Origin: Callorhinus ursinus
Lineage: Eukaryota; Chordata; Mammalia; Carnivora; Otariidae
DNA length: 64,000 nt
Assembly (NCBI RefSeq): GCF_003265705.1
Contig: NW_020312867.1
Span: forward strand, 7,565,470 to 7,629,469
Reading direction: 5' to 3'
Shown: positions 22,516 through 35,544 of the stretch, in pieces
Layout: each line of letters opens with the position of its first letter
Position numbering within the stretch: the first letter of the stretch is position 1
The notes under the pieces: generated by a model
Told to the model about the DNA's origin: nothing
Database searches by the model: none
Seen by the model: only the letters and a program-made list of their open reading frames with translations
Position numbers and translations under genes: made by a program

Positions 22516-22990
22516 GAGCATAAATGGATTTTTAAACTATATGCTATTTACAAATACATACATATATTTTATATGGAAATATAAGTAGTCTCAAAATAAA
22601 AGGGGAAAAGATAGACCATGCAAACACCAGTAAAAACAAAACTGGAGTTACTAAATTAATATCCAACAAAGTTGACTTCAGATCATGGAATAATACCAGG
22701 AGAAAAGGCTGATTTATAAAACAATAATATTGATGTCTTGGGTTAAAAATTATATAACTAAAAAAATATATATAACTAAAATACACAATATCTATTGTGA
22801 ATAGGCTAGGAGAGATGGAGTTATAATGCTTTAAATCTTTATAAGGAGGAGAAAGATACTAATTAACTTTAGATTTTGATAGGTGAGCATGTATAATAAA
22901 ATTTCTAAGTTAACAAGTAAATATAGTGTGTGTCTTCCAAACAAGGGATGGGAAAAAATTTAAAGTGAAAACATTTAATCAATCAAAAGA
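22516..22990 (+). mobile_element. Old L1 ORF2 piece
   Basis: Resumes the + strand L1 seen before 21690, for example AGTTGACTTCAGATCATGG at 22669. It is heavily decayed. Confidence 0.5.
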
Positions 22991-23370
22991 AAAGCAAGAA
23001 GGTTCCAAATAAAGATGGCAATGTAGGAGGATCCTGAACTTACCTCCTTCCACAGTCACACTGAATCTACAGCTACATACAGAACAATTTCCGCAGGGAC
23101 GGGGGCCTAGCTGAACAACTCCTACACATTGGACAAACAGACCTACACACTGAAGTAGGTAGGAGAAGTTGAGACACAATCTCACTATACATCCCAACCC
23201 CCAGCACGGCAGGCATCTATTTTAACACACATCCTGGGGACTACTGAAATACTCTCCAAAGCCTGGGGCTGGTGGGTGCCATATTTGTGCTCTCCCTCTG
23301 CCTCACTTCAGCTCACCAATATCTCCCAGAAAGGAGCTTGTACAGCATCTGGCCCCCCAGTGTTTGCTGC

Positions 23371-24900
23371 TGCTGCCCAGGGGACACCTCTAGCCTGCCT
23401 GCCTCTTGGGTGCCTGGGTGGCTCAGTTGGTTAAGTGACTGCCTTCGGCTCAGGTCATGATCCTGGAGTCCCAGGATCGAGTCCCACATCAGGCTCCCTG
23501 CTCGGCAGGGAGTCTGCTTCTCCCTCTGACCCTCCCCACCTCATGCTCTCTCTCTCACACATAAATAAAATCTTTAAAAAGAAAAAATAGACTGCCTGCC
23601 TCTGGTTGTCAGCAGGGTTTACATTTACAGGTCCCACAGGACAATAACAGAAAAAGATTTCTTAACCCACTACCAACACCAAGGCAGAGCAGAGAGGCAA
23701 CAGACTGAGGTGCCCAGTCTCTGTGAAAGGGGTCTATTAGCTTATCTTCAGAGCTGCAGCTGAGAAGCAGGCTTCTAATTAAACACACATCTAAGAACCA
23801 GCTGTAATCCTCTCCAGAGACCTCAGAGAAAGGCACTTACGTTGTTCTCTCCCTCTGCAGCTACAGAATACCACGACTGCCCAGAGGGGAGTTTATACAC
23901 ACATATTGTGCCCTGATTTTTACATCTGGTGCCCCAGTTTTTGTGGCTGCCACCCAGGGGAAAATTCTTGATTGCCTGGCTTTGATGACCAGCAGGGCTT
24001 GCATTCATGGGCCCCACGGGATTGTAACAAATGGAGAGACCGTTCTTGGCTAGCTACCAAGCCCACAGGGCACAGGGCAGAGACAGCAGACTGAAACACA
24101 TGCCCAGTCTTTCTGCGGAAAGAAGCTTATTTCTTATGTTGGAGCTTCTGGTTTGGCAAACATCTAGGGGCCTACTGAGGTGCTCTCTGGGAGCAGAGGC
24201 TGGTGGCTTCAGTCTTTTCACTTTCCCTCTGCCTCACTCTGGCTCACAAGTATCTCCAAGGGAGAAGCTTGTGTACTCACAGGGCACCCAGATTTTTGCA
24301 GCTGCCACCCAGGGGACATCTCTCATCACCTGGCTCTGGTAGTCAGTGGGGCTTGTGCTCACAGGGCTGCAGGACTGTTACAAAGGAAGAAATAATTCTT
24401 AGCCAGTTACACCCTCTCTCCTGCAGGGCACAGCACAGTGACAGCAAACTGAAATGCATACCTTGTCTTTCTGTGAAAGAGGCTTATTAGCTTCCTTCCC
24501 AGTTGTGGCCTGACGGATAGGCTTCGAATTAAACGCACATCTAGGGGGCAACTGTAATCCTCTCCAGAGACCAGGGAGGTGCCATCTTCATGCTCTCCCT
24601 CTGACCTGCCCCAGGTCACCAGTGTCTCCAAGAAAGGAGCTTGTGTATACATCTGCACCCCAGCTTTTATGTCTGCCACCCAGAGGACACAACCCTTGAA
24701 AGCCTGGCTCTGGTGACCAGTGATGCCTGTGTTCACAGGTTCAGTGGGATGGTAGCAAAAAAAAGAAATGGCTATTACCCCAGAGTTCAGTGCAGAGGGA
24801 GCAGACAGGAAAGCCCATCTCCCAGTCTTCTCTTGGAAAAAGTATATTCACATATTTTAAAAAGTTGCTTCTTGGGAGTCAGGCTCCAATCAGCCTGAAC
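23371..24900 (+). repeat. L1 5' UTR monomers, four imperfect tandem units of about 0.36-0.39 kb
   Basis: The anchor phrase CCACCCAGGGGA(C/A)A recurs at about 23371, 23946, 24301 and 24673. Each is followed by a GCCTGGCT-like run, a GACCAG(C/T) run, then GTAACA-like and CAGTCTTTCTGTGAAAG-like blocks. Spacings are 355 and 372 bp, and about 390 bp for the first once the inserted SINE is removed. Confidence 0.8.
23407..23591 (+). mobile_element. Carnivore SINE in the first L1 monomer
   Basis: GGGTGCCTGGGTGGCTCAG head; CTGCCTGCCTCT occurs on both sides as the target duplication. Confidence 0.93.
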
Positions 24901-27193
24901 TTAAGTGCTAACTGAGCTCCTCCCCTTTGGAACACTGACAGGTCTTGTCACACCTCAACTACTGGTAGCCACCAAAAATAAAGTAGATTGCTTGGACAAT
25001 CACAATGATTTGAGAAACAACCAATGCCAGGGTAAGGTTGAACAATAGGATTCATCTCTTACATGAGGCAAATCCTTCAAGACTGGGAGAGGTGGCTGTT
25101 TCACCTAATGCATAGAAACCAACAAAAAGAGCCAAGGAAAATGAAGAAACAGAGGAATATGTTCCAAACAAAGCAATAGAATAAAACTTCAGAAAAGGAA
25201 CTTAATGAAACAGAGGTAAGTGATTTACCAGATAATGAGTTCAAAATAATGGTCATAAAGCTGCTCACCAAGCTCAGAAGAAGAATGGATGAACAAAGTG
25301 AGAATTTCACCAAAGAAATAGAAAATATTAAAAATTACAGAGTAAAAGTCACAGAGCTTAAGAATATAAGCTATAAACAGAGTTGAAAAATACAATAGAA
25401 GGTTTGACAGCAGACTAGATGCAATGGAAGAAAGGATCAGTGACCACAAAGGACAGTGGAAACTCACCCAGTCACAAGAGCAAAAAGAAAAAAGAATGAA
25501 AAATACAGAAGAAAGCTTAAGGGATTTGTGGAATAATATCAAGTGGACCAACATTCACATTACAGGGGTCCCAGAAGGAGAAGAGAAAGAAAAAAGGGGA
25601 GAAAATTTATTTGAAGAAATAATGACTGAATATTTCCCTAACCCTGGGAAGAAAACAGACATCCAGATCCAGGCAGCCCAGGGAGTTCCAAAAAATATGA
25701 ACCCAAAGAGACCCACACCAGGCACATTATAACTAAAGTTTCAAAATTTAAAGACAAGAAGAGAATCTTAAAAGCAGCAGAAGAAAAATAACTTGTTACC
25801 TACAAGGACTCACCATAAGACAATGAGCAGATTTTTTAAACAGAAACTATGCAAGCCAGAGTAAAGTGGCAAAATATATGTAAAGCACTGAAAGAAAAAC
25901 TGCCAACCAAAACTACTCTACCTGGCAAAATTGTCCTTCAGATGTGATGGAAATATAGAGTTTTGTAGATAAGCAACATGTAAAGGAATTCATCACAAGT
26001 AGACCAGCCTTACAAGAAACGTTAAAGGGACTTCTTTAAGCTGAAATGAAAGGGAACTAATTAGTAACAGGAAAACACAAAAGTACAGATTTCACAGGTA
26101 AAAGTAAATATATAGTAAAATTCAGAACAATCTAATGTTGTAAAGGTGATGGGTTAAATACTTATAAAGCTAGTATGAAGGTTAAAAAAACAAAAGTAGT
26201 AAAGTAACATAACAATAATAATTTGTTAATGGATACACAAAATAAAAAATATAACTTGTGACATCAAAAAGACAAAACGGGGGGGGGAGAGAAATTGGAG
26301 AGTCTCAGAATGCATTTGAATTTAAACTGTTATCAATTTAAATTAGACTGTTATCTGTTGTTTTATGTAAGCTTTCATGGTAACCACAAACCAAAAACCT
26401 ACAATAGACACACAAAAGACTAAGAGAAAGGAATCTAAGCATACCACTACAGAAAATCATCAAATCACAAAGGAAGAGAGCAAGAAGAAAGGAACCAAAG
26501 AGTAACAAAACATCCAGAAAACAATTAACATAATGGCTCTAAGTGCGTGCATACTAATAATTACTTTAAATGTAAATGGACTAAAATTCTCCAATCGAAA
26601 GATATAACACATCTGAATGGATGAAACAATAAGACCCATCTAAATGCTGCCTACAATAGCCTCAATTCAGATATAAGTACACATACTGATTGAAAATGAA
26701 AGGATGAAAAAAAAATACACCATACTAATGGAAACCAAAGTAAAACTGGGATAGCTACACTTACATATCAGACAAAATACACTTTAAGGCAAAGACTAAT
26801 AAGAGGCAAAGAAAGTAATTATATAATGATGGAGTGATCCAACAATATGGTATAACATTTCTACATGTCTATGCAACATAGCAGCACCTAAGAGACAAAG
26901 CAAATATTAACAGACTTAAAGGGAGAAATTGCAATTGCAATACAATAATAGGAGACTTTAATAGCCCACTTTCATCAATGAATAGATAATCTAGATTAAA
27001 GATCAATAAGGAAGCATTGGGCTTAAACTAGACATTAGACCAGATTAACAGATACATACTGAATATTTCATCCAAAAGCAAAAGAATACATATTCTTCTC
27101 AAACATACATAGAACATTCTCCAGGATAGATCATATGTTAGGCCAATAAGTCTTAGTAAACTTAAGAAGACTGAAAACATATCAAACATCTTT

Positions 27194-27414
27194 TCTTTTT
27201 TTTTAAGATTTTATTTATTTATTTATTTATTTATTTTTATTTGAGAGAGACAGTGCGAGAGTGTGAGCAGGAGAGAGCGAGAGGGAGAGAGAGAAAGAAG
27301 CCAACACTCCGCAGAGTGCAGAGCCTGACATGGGCCTGATCTCACACCCTGAGATCATGACCTGAGCTGAAATCAAGAGTCGGACACTTAACGAATGGAG
27401 CCATCCAGGCACCC
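27194..27414 (-). mobile_element. Carnivore SINE, antisense
   Basis: TTTTAAGATTTTATTTATTT start with a long (TTTA)n, and a CCATCCAGGCACCCC end. Confidence 0.93.
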
Positions 27415-27820
27415 CTCAAACCTTTTCTGACCATAACTGTACAGAAACTAGAAATTAATTACATGAAGAAAACTGGAGAATTCACAAATATGTGTAGATT
27501 AAACAACATGCTACTGAAAAACGAATGAGTCAAAAAAGAAATAAAAAGAGAAATCAAAAAAAATACCTTGAGACAAATGAAAATGGAAATACAACATATC
27601 AAAACATATGGGATGCAGCAAAGCAGTCCTAAGAGGAAAAATCATAATGATACAGGCTTATCTTAAGAAACAAGAAAAGTCTCAAATAACCTAAGTTTAC
27701 ACCCTAGGGAACCAGAAAAAGAAGAAACTAACCCCAAAGTTAGTAGAAGGAAGGAAATAACAAAGATTGGAATAGAAAGAAATGAAATAAGAATAAAAAG
27801 ACAATATAAAAGATCAATGA

Positions 27821-28008
27821 GGGGCTCCTGGGTGGCTCAGTTGGTTAAGCAACTGCCTTCAGCTCAGGTCATGATCCCAGGGTCCTGGGATCGAGCCCCA
27901 CATCGGGCTCCCTGCTCTGCAGGGAGCCTGCTTCTCCCTCTCCCTCTGCCTGCCACTCCCCCTGCTTGTGCTCTCTCTCTGTGTCAAATAAATAAAATCC
28001 TTAAAGGA
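27821..28008 (+). mobile_element. Carnivore SINE
   Basis: GGGGCTCCTGGGTGGCTCAG head and CAAATAAATAAAATCCTTAA tail. Confidence 0.94.
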
Positions 28009-29315
28009 AAACAAAAAGAGCTCGTTTTTTTGAAAAGATAATTTGTTTATGGACAAATCTTCTCACCAAGAAAAAAAGAGATTCAAATAAAATCAGAAAT
28101 GAAAGAGATGTTATAACTGATACCACAGAAACTGGATTTGATACCAAAAGCAAAGGGAACAAAAGCAAAAATAAATAAATTGGACTACATTAAACTAAAA
28201 AGCTTCTGCACAGCAAAGGAAACCATCAACAAAAGGAAAAGGCAAACTACCAAATGGGAGAAAATACTTGAAAATCATATATCAGATAAGGAGTTAATAT
28301 CTAAAATATATAAAGAACTCCTACAACTCAACAACAACCAATCTGATTAACAGATGGGTAGAGAATCTGAATAGATATTTTTCCAAAGAAGACATACAAA
28401 GGGCCAGGAGGTTCATTAAAAGGTGCTCAGTATCACTAATCATCAGGGAGATGCAAATCAAAATCACAGTGAAATATCACCTCACACCTGTTAGAATGGC
28501 CATTATCAAAAAGACAAGCAATAACAAGTGTTGGTGAGGATATGGAAAAAACAAGACCCTTGTGTACTTTTGGTGGGAATGCTAATTGATGCAACCACTA
28601 TGGAAAACAATACGGAGATTCTTCAAAAAATAACAAATAGATCTAACATATGATCCAGCAATTCCACTTCTGGGTATTTTTCTGAAAGAACAAAAACATT
28701 AACTCAAAAACACACACGCATCCCCAAGTTCATTACACCATTATTTATAACAGCAAGACATGAAAGCAACGTTTAGTGTCCACTGATGAATGAAGGATAA
28801 AGAAAATGTAATATATATAATGCAATATTATTTGGATATAAGAAAGAAAACAGTGCCATTTGCAACAGAATGGATGGACCTTGAGGGCATATGCTAAATG
28901 AATTAAGTCAGACAAGAGAAAGACAAATACCATATGATCTCACTTAAATGTAGCATCAAAAAAAAACATGAACTCATAGATACAGAGAACAGATTGATGG
29001 TTGCCAAGGTACAGAGGAGGAGCAAGGGGGCAAAATGGGTTAAGATCATCAAATGGTATAAATGTCCAGTTACAAAATCATTTAGTCCCAGGGGGTGTAA
29101 TATGCTGCATCATAATTATAGTTAATAATGCAAAAAAAAATAATGCTGTATTGTATATTTGAAAGTTGCTAGAGGGTAAGTCTTAAAAGTGTGGTGATGG
29201 ATGTTAACTAGACTTAACTATCAATCATTTCACAACTTATACAAATATCAAATCATTATGTTGCACACTTGAAACAAATATGTTATATGTCAATTATATC
29301 TCAATAAAAAAGAAG

Positions 29316-29747
29316 TTAAAGTTATGCCAGGAGCTGCCTCCAACAAACTCATGCAACATGCATGTACTGGGCTCTAATGTTGATCCAGTGCCCCTACTAA
29401 ACAGTGGAGACACCAGTACAAAAAAGACAGAAACAATCCTCTAAGACTTGATGGGTATAGCAATTTCTATGCTTCTGACTCTCCCATGTTAAGTGTCTTA
29501 GGCATAATTAGCTGACAGATAGAAAAACAAATATATTACTCTTGCAATGCTCACATATTAAGAAGGGATGCAAAGGGCTTGCACTTTCTTTCATATCTTA
29601 TATGTCTTATGTTACTCCCAGCATCAAGAGCAGGGAATGTGTTGCACAGAAGTGTTCAGGAAAGGCTGTTCTCAGAATCAGTGAAAACACAACTTCTATG
29701 AGCTTTGGCTGCACTTCACTGCTCATGGCCTTAGGCCATGAAGAGGC
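29316..29747. other. Unique sequence upstream of DEFB129
   Basis: About 430 bp between the old L1 and the DEFB129 promoter with no coding feature recognised. It probably includes proximal regulatory DNA. Confidence 0.5.
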
Positions 29748-29757
29748 CAATAAAGGC
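29748..29757 (+). promoter_or_regulatory. TATA-like box of DEFB129
   Basis: CAATAAAGGC lies about 60 bases before the ATG and is followed by TGGAGCTC. The same TATA-like/AAAGG plus AGCTC arrangement precedes the two other defensin-type first exons (48242 and 56335). Confidence 0.7.
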
Positions 29758-29810
29758 TGGAGCTCAAGAACACCAACCCAGATCCAAGGCTTCCTCTCTG
29801 GCACCCAGCC

Positions 29811-32230
29811 ATGAAGCTCCTTTTTCCTATCTTTGCCAGCCTCATGCTACAGTACCAGGTGAACACAGGTAATGTGGAATCCTGCGTTTAGAAGGGGTCG
29901 GTGTGAGGAAGCAGGGATTTGGCTGTCCATGACAATGGGACCCCAAGTAATGCTGAAAGAGGAGATCCCCAAACAGGTGGCTGAAGAGTTTACCTATTGC
30001 CTCAGTCATGAACCATCCCTCATGCAACCCCATAGGCCCCAACTCTAGACTGTGTCTGATGGGGATACACAGGGAGCTACAGAGAAAGCAGGATGTTTTC
30101 CGTATACTCTGAAACTATCCAACATATAAAGGCTGCCTTCCTGCCCTCTACATCCCTATCATCTGGGACTCAGCCAAGTCTACCTCATTTCTGCTCTATT
30201 TCTAATTTAAACCATCTTTTGAAGTAAATGTTCATATTAGTTTATACCTTGGTATAGTAAGTAGGAAGTCCTTACCCTTGCACTCAAAAAATCTCCTCTA
30301 AGGATCCAGGAAATAGGTCTATGTTCTCCATTTCAACTTTTTCAGATTTTTAGTTTCATCCCTTTTCTCAGGTTTTGTCTTCTTGGAAACCCCCAAATCA
30401 CTCATCAGGGCATCTAGGAATACATCTTGGCAAAAGGCTGAACCAGAGGATTGGCCATTGTTTTTTGGAAAGAATAGAGAAACATGAAAATTTGTTTCAG
30501 AATAAAAGAATCACCCTGATATTTAGAATAACTGGCAATGGGTCAGGGAAGGGAAAGTGAAAGAGTCAAGATATTTCTAATGTTTCTTTGGGGTTTTTTT
30601 TTTAGACTTTATTTATTTATTTGACAGATAGAGAGCACAAGTAGGCAGAGCAGCAGGCAGAGGGAGAGGGAGAAGCAGGCTGAGCAGGGAGCCGGATGTG
30701 GGGCTCGATCCCAGGACCCCAGGATCACGACCCAAGCCGAAAGCAGCCGCTTAACTGACTGAGCCACCCAAGCGCCCCAAGATATTTCTAATGTTTTTAT
30801 CTTGGGACCTTAAGAGAAGAGCAGTAACATAAGGAAGTATGGCTGTGTCGTCTTGGGTAAAGTCACTTAGTCACTTTGAACCCCAAATTCCACATGAGTA
30901 TAGCAGGTTAATCAATGTAGCTGCTTGAAATATAAGAATTTTACTCTTTTGTCTCTGGAGAGAAATGATGTTGAAATGTATGTGAATATTAGGTGCTACA
31001 TAAGCTTCTTGTTATTCATGGAAAATCAGTTGAATTGTTAAGATTACAGAATGAGGGAGAACTTTCTTGATTCAGAAAAAAAGGTGAGACACTGGGATAA
31101 AAAAAATTCAGCAGATGAAGATGAAGTACTAAACTGAGCAGAGAATTTAGAGCTATAGATAACCATGTGGGAGTTACCTTGACAGAGATGAGGTTAAGGC
31201 TGTGATGATGAATAAAGCCTCTGAGGGACAGAATGTTCAGAGAGACTACAAATGATAGAACACCATGCCCCAGGAACCACAGGTCAAGTGGTTGTCAAGG
31301 AGGGTGAGGTCATGGACCATCGGGTTTGGCAAGAAGTCAGCACTCCTGAAAGTCCTACTGATCTCTTTTGAAAGTCTTTCTTGGATTAGTTTTATGACAG
31401 ATTTTGCTCTTGTTGGTATTTCCTAGGATCATGAAGAAAGATAGTGATGCTCTGTAAGTGTCTAAGATGTCTAAGTGTCTAAGTTGGAGGTCTAAAATCC
31501 TATCCTGAAGAAAAAAAAATTGTGTTCCCTTTCCTCCTTCGTCTATGTGCCCCTAGATTTTTAAAGTTACTCGATGAGGGGGACTAGAGAGATTTATTTT
31601 GGAGTTCAGGGGTGTACAGCGACTTTATTGGCCTGCCGGGTGTTTCCATCAATATCCCTAAACACTGCACTTAAAACTTAGCATTAATAAACAACCTCTT
31701 ATTCTATGCTTCACCCTCCAGCAGTCTTAACATCATATCTAGCTAGTAACCTTAGCCCAGTGGTTTTCTTTTTTCTTTGTGCAGAGTACTTTGGCTTAAG
31801 AAGATGTTTAATGGGTTTTGGAAGATGCAAAGACCACTGTACCATGGATGAAAAAGAGATACAGAAATGCAAGAAGAAGAAATGTTGCATTGGACCAAAA
31901 GTGGTTCAAATGATAAAAAACTACATGCAAAATGAAATGTCCCACACACTTGGAGAGGACTCCCAAGAACACCTACAAACTACCAAGAATTCTGATGCTG
32001 AGAAACAAACAAAAAATCAGATTTTATCTCTTCTCCCCCATATCAAAAGCATCAGCCCTTTTACCAACATCAACACCTTCATCATCCCAAATGCCACCAA
32101 TGTAAACTCTGCCATCACCAACCCTGTGTTCTCAGGAAAGATTTCATATACTGCTATTTCTATCAAGAGAGACACCAAAGAAAGCAGAAACTCAGCTGCT
32201 GACTCCCCACCACCATCACCACCACCATAG
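29811..32230 (+). CDS. DEFB129: DEFB129, beta-defensin 129 (two exons: 29811-29868 and 31785-32230)
   Basis: Secreted beta-defensin, a family of cationic host-defence peptides; in human this gene is mainly expressed in the male tract (from memory). Exon 1 has 58 coding bases for a signal peptide (M-K-L-L-F-P-I-F-A-S) and ends at GT 29869. Exon 2 follows the acceptor AG at 31783-31784, giving Glu20 across the junction. The mature part has Cys27, 34, 38, 48, 53 and 54 with spacing 6-3-9-4-0, as in human DEFB129. A long Ser/Thr/Asn-rich tail follows. The product is 167 aa against 183 in human (from memory). The stop at 32228 falls inside the conserved tail: downstream codons in the same frame still resemble the human C-terminus (L-E-L-E-E-A). 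The intron carries one SINE. Confidence 0.93.
30586..30777 (-). mobile_element. Carnivore SINE, antisense, in the DEFB129 intron
   Basis: Flanked by CAAGATATTTCTAATGTTT before and after (30568-30585; 30778-30794). It lies away from the splice sites. Confidence 0.94.
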
Positions 32231-32369
32231 ACACTACCAACAACACAACTGGAGCTGGAGGAAGCAGATGAGCAGGGATGTGAGCCTTTCCCCTAAAACA
32301 CCAAGTTCCTCTCTTCTTTGCTAGCTGTAAAATGAAACATAGGACTGTTTCCTCTGTCATCAGTCATTC

Positions 32370-32375
32370 AATAAA
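32370..32375 (+). promoter_or_regulatory. Poly-A signal of DEFB129
   Basis: AATAAA in the context GTCATTCAATAAATACTG, 140 bases after the stop. DEFB132 has a very similar context at 58049. Confidence 0.8.
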
Positions 32376-32884
32376 TACTGTTTAAGCACCTATAGTTTAC
32401 ATAATGTTATCATTCTCACAGAAACCTCACAGAGGAGGTAGAGCTGGAGAGGAACGGAATTTAATTTGCATGCCCAAGAAAAAGCAAGCACCAGGACTGG
32501 TGACTGTAGCACTGAATTTGGCTCACAGATAGCTCAGATTAAGCCTCTGTAACAAGGATTTATGGTTCTCATATGATGTGCCTTCCTTGTGGTAACAGGA
32601 CAAAAAACAGCAAGAGACACTATTTTCTTTTTTCACAGATTTTGTGGAAAAGGCCCAAATGCAAAAACAGAATGTGGGGGGGGGCAAGTCTACCTTCCCC
32701 ACAGAAGAATATAACCCAGTTCATGGAACCATTAAGATAAAAATATGGGGGAATAGAAGAAGGGAGAAGCGGTAAGGGAGAAGCATAGGACTTCTATCTC
32801 TGGTCCAAAGCATTTCCTAAGGGACAATAGGCAATAGGCAGAGTGCTGCTTCCAACAGATACAGAATGCAGACCATAAATGCAA

Positions 32885-33185
32885 ATCATATAAGTCATTG
32901 AGTTTTCTAATAGCTACATTTAGAAAAGTAAAACTAGATGAAATGAATATTGATAATATATTTTATTTGATGCAGTAAATCTAAAATATTATCATTTCAA
33001 CATATAATCAATATAAAAATTATTTGAGATGTTTTGCATTCTATTTTTGCACTAAGTCTTTGAAATGTCACATGTATATTACCATTCCAGCACATTTCAA
33101 TTCATACTGGCCACATTTCAAGTGCTCAATTGTCCCATGTAGCTAGTGGCTACCATATTGGATAGCAACAGGTTAGAGAGTTTTG
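32885..33185 (-). mobile_element. Ancient MER-type repeat (probable DNA transposon)
   Basis: The + strand shows the mammal-wide phrases ATATTTTATTTGATGCAGTA and CATGTAGCTAGTGGCTACCA. I recognise this as a common ancient MER element but cannot name the subfamily with confidence. The strand is a guess. Confidence 0.55.
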
Positions 33186-33514
33186 AGGGCACAAGCAGCT
33201 ACTGAAATGTTAGGTGAAGGAGATGATGCTAATCAAAAGACAGCCATGTTTCTAAGAGCATATGAACATCTGTTAATCATTCACAAAATAGAGATGTAAA
33301 CATGACATTACATCCCAGAATCTACCTTCTTCTATCACAGGTCACACTTCCTTTATTGCCCAAATTACAATGGCACAGACCCCTATTCCAGTTTTTGAGC
33401 ATATTCCTCTCTACTACCTAGCACCTCCTTCAATTTAAAGACCACCTTTCCCTAACCTACTGATTCTTTACTACAGTGTCACCCTAAACAAGGCAAAGAT
33501 TTTCCCACAATCTT

Positions 33515-33971
33515 TTTAAAATATGTTCCTGCAGATATTTCTCCAAAGAAGACATACAAACGGCCAACAGACACATGAAAAAGTGCTCAACATCACTCGG
33601 CATCAGGGAAATACAAATCAAAACGATTCGATGAGATATCACCTCACACCAGTCAGAATGGCTAAAATTAACAAGTCAGGAAACGACAAATGTTGGCGAG
33701 GATGCGGAGAAAGGGGAATGATAAATGTTGGTGGGAATGCAAGCTGGTCCAGCCACTCTGGAAAACAGTATGGAGGTTCCTCAAAAAGTTGAAAATAGAG
33801 CTACCCTATGACCCAGCAATTGCACTCCTGGGTATTTACCCCAAAGATACGAGTGTAGTGATCCGAAGGAGCACCTGCACCGCAATGTTTATAAGTAGCA
33901 ATGTCCACAATAGCCGAACTATGGAAAGAGCCCAAATATGTCTATGAACAGATGAATGGATAAAGAAGATG

Positions 33972-34020
<49 letters not shown>

Positions 34021-34440
34021 GGAATATTACTCGGCCATCAAAAAGAACAAAATCTTGCCATTGGCAATGACGTGGATGGAACTAGAGGGTATTACACTAA
34101 GGGAAGTCAGTCAGAGAAAGACAAATACCATATAATTTCACTCATATGTGGAATTTAAGAAACAAAACAGATGAACATAGAGGAAGGGAAGGAAGAATAA
34201 AGTAAGATGGAAACAGAGAGGGAGACAAACCATAAGTGACTCTTAACTCTAGGAAACAAACTGAGGGCTGCTGGAGGGGAGGTGGGTGGGGGAAAGGGGT
34301 AACTGGGTGATGGGCATTAAGGAGGGCACTTGATGGAAGGAGCACTGGGTGTTATATGCAACTGATAAGTCTCTAAATTCTACCTCTAAAACTAATAATA
34401 CAATATATGTTAATTAAATTGAATTTAAATAAAAAAAATT
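33515..34440 (+). mobile_element. 5'-truncated L1 (ORF2 end and 3' UTR)
   Basis: Starts in late ORF2 (AGATATTTCTCCAAAGAAGA) and continues through GGAAAACAGTATGGAGGTTC. A (CA)n tract has expanded at 33973-34018, and the 3' UTR ends near 34440. Confidence 0.88.
33973..34018. repeat. (CA)n microsatellite, about 23 units
   Basis: Uninterrupted CA run inside the L1, at a spot where related copies have a short TATATACAC tract. Confidence 0.95.
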
Positions 34441-34447
34441 TTAAAAT

Positions 34448-34650
34448 TGGGGCACCTGGGTGGCTCAGTCGTTAGGTGTCTGCCTTCGGCTCAGGTCATG
34501 ATCTCAGGGTCCTGGGATCGAGCCCTGCGTCGGGTTCCCTGCTCGGTGGGAAGCCTGCTTCTCCCTCTCCCACTCCCCCTGCTTATGTTCCCTCTCTCAC
34601 TGTCTCTCTCTCTCTCTGTCAAATAAATAAATAAAATCTTAAAAAAATTT
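34448..34650 (+). mobile_element. Carnivore SINE
   Basis: GGGGCACCTGGGTGGCTCAG head, (TC)n near the end, AAATAAATAAATAAAATCTT tail. Confidence 0.95.
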
Positions 34651-34959
34651 TTTGAAATAAATAAAAAATAAAAATAAAGTATGTTTCTGGGAGTTTTTGT
34701 ACAACACGAAAGAGCTGCCATACAAAGAATAACTTCAACTCCTGCTAAACATGTGTCCCCTGAAGAACTCCAAGTATCTTACGGGCATGAGATTCCCTCT
34801 CTGCTATGCTATTTGCCAAACTCTTGAATGTCCAGCTTACCTTCCCACAGTTGGAGTGCCCTCTTCATTGTCTACCCTCCAAAAAAAAGAAATTTCTTTC
34901 TCGTATAAATGTAAGGCCTTCTTTTGAGTCCTATCATAGAACTCACCCGTCTTCTCCGG

Positions 34960-35145
34960 ATGAATAATACCGGGGAATATCCTTCTCCATCTACAAGCCA
35001 AGAAGGAAGTCACAGCAGAAATCAAACCTGACAATACCATAATCTTAAACTCCAGCCTCCAGAACTGTGAGAAAATACATTTCTGTTGTTGAAGCCACCC
35101 AGTCTGTGGTATTTTGTCATAGCAGCCCAAGCAGATTGATACAGT
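34960..35145 (+). mobile_element. MLT1-like MaLR LTR remnant
   Basis: Contains the LTR tail phrase CTCCAGCCTCCAGAACTGTG, then GTTGAAGCCACCCAGTCTGT and AGCAGCCCAAGCAGATTGAT. The same family occurs at 41580-42475. The left boundary is unclear. Confidence 0.7.
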
Positions 35146-35544
35146 CCAGAAACGATATGATACCCTTTTCCTCCTCCCTTCTGAGCTCTAGGTAAAAAGA
35201 CATAGGAACCACAGATGCCTCTGAGAATACCCTGAGCCTTTGCTCTGGGTTTGTCACTCACTGACTCTGGGCAAAGCTGAACAACCTACTAGGATTTTTA
35301 TACTCAAACCCAAGATATCAGTTTATAAAAATTGTGGTCAGATGTGACTGTTTATTGTTAATTATGAGAATAAAACTCACAGAATGCACAGTGGAAGGCA
35401 ACAAGCTTGGAATGATAACTGTTGTCAAATAATTTGGATTTTTGCACATACACTGGGTTTTAGTTTACTAATAAATCAAAAATTGCTATGGAGGGGAGGG
35501 AAAAATATCTGTGTTCAGTGTCCTATATACACACTTAGCAAGCC

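Larger units (their letters stand above)
22995..29315 (+). mobile_element. Nearly complete old L1 with monomeric 5' UTR, dead ORF1 and ORF2
   Basis: Begins with AAGATGGCAATGTAGGAGGA (23011), the L1 5' hallmark. A 5' UTR of about 1.9 kb is made of tandem monomers. ORF1 remnants lie at about 25200-25950 (a coiled-coil-like K/E-rich frame at 25424-25732). ORF2 remnants run from the endonuclease (about 26530) to the C-terminus (28138-28350) and a 3' UTR ending in CAATTATATCTCAATAAAAA at about 29300. Three SINEs interrupt it. Many stops are present. Confidence 0.82.

Noticed and set aside
24031..24736. Several overlapping frames on both strands
   Set aside because: They arise from the tandem monomers of the old L1 5' UTR.
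23371..24900. CRISPR-like or satellite array
   Set aside because: The units are long, imperfect and part of an L1. There are no short identical repeats with unique spacers.
32641..32760. Possible extra DEFB129 exon
   Set aside because: It lies after the poly-A signal and shows no cysteine motif or acceptor.
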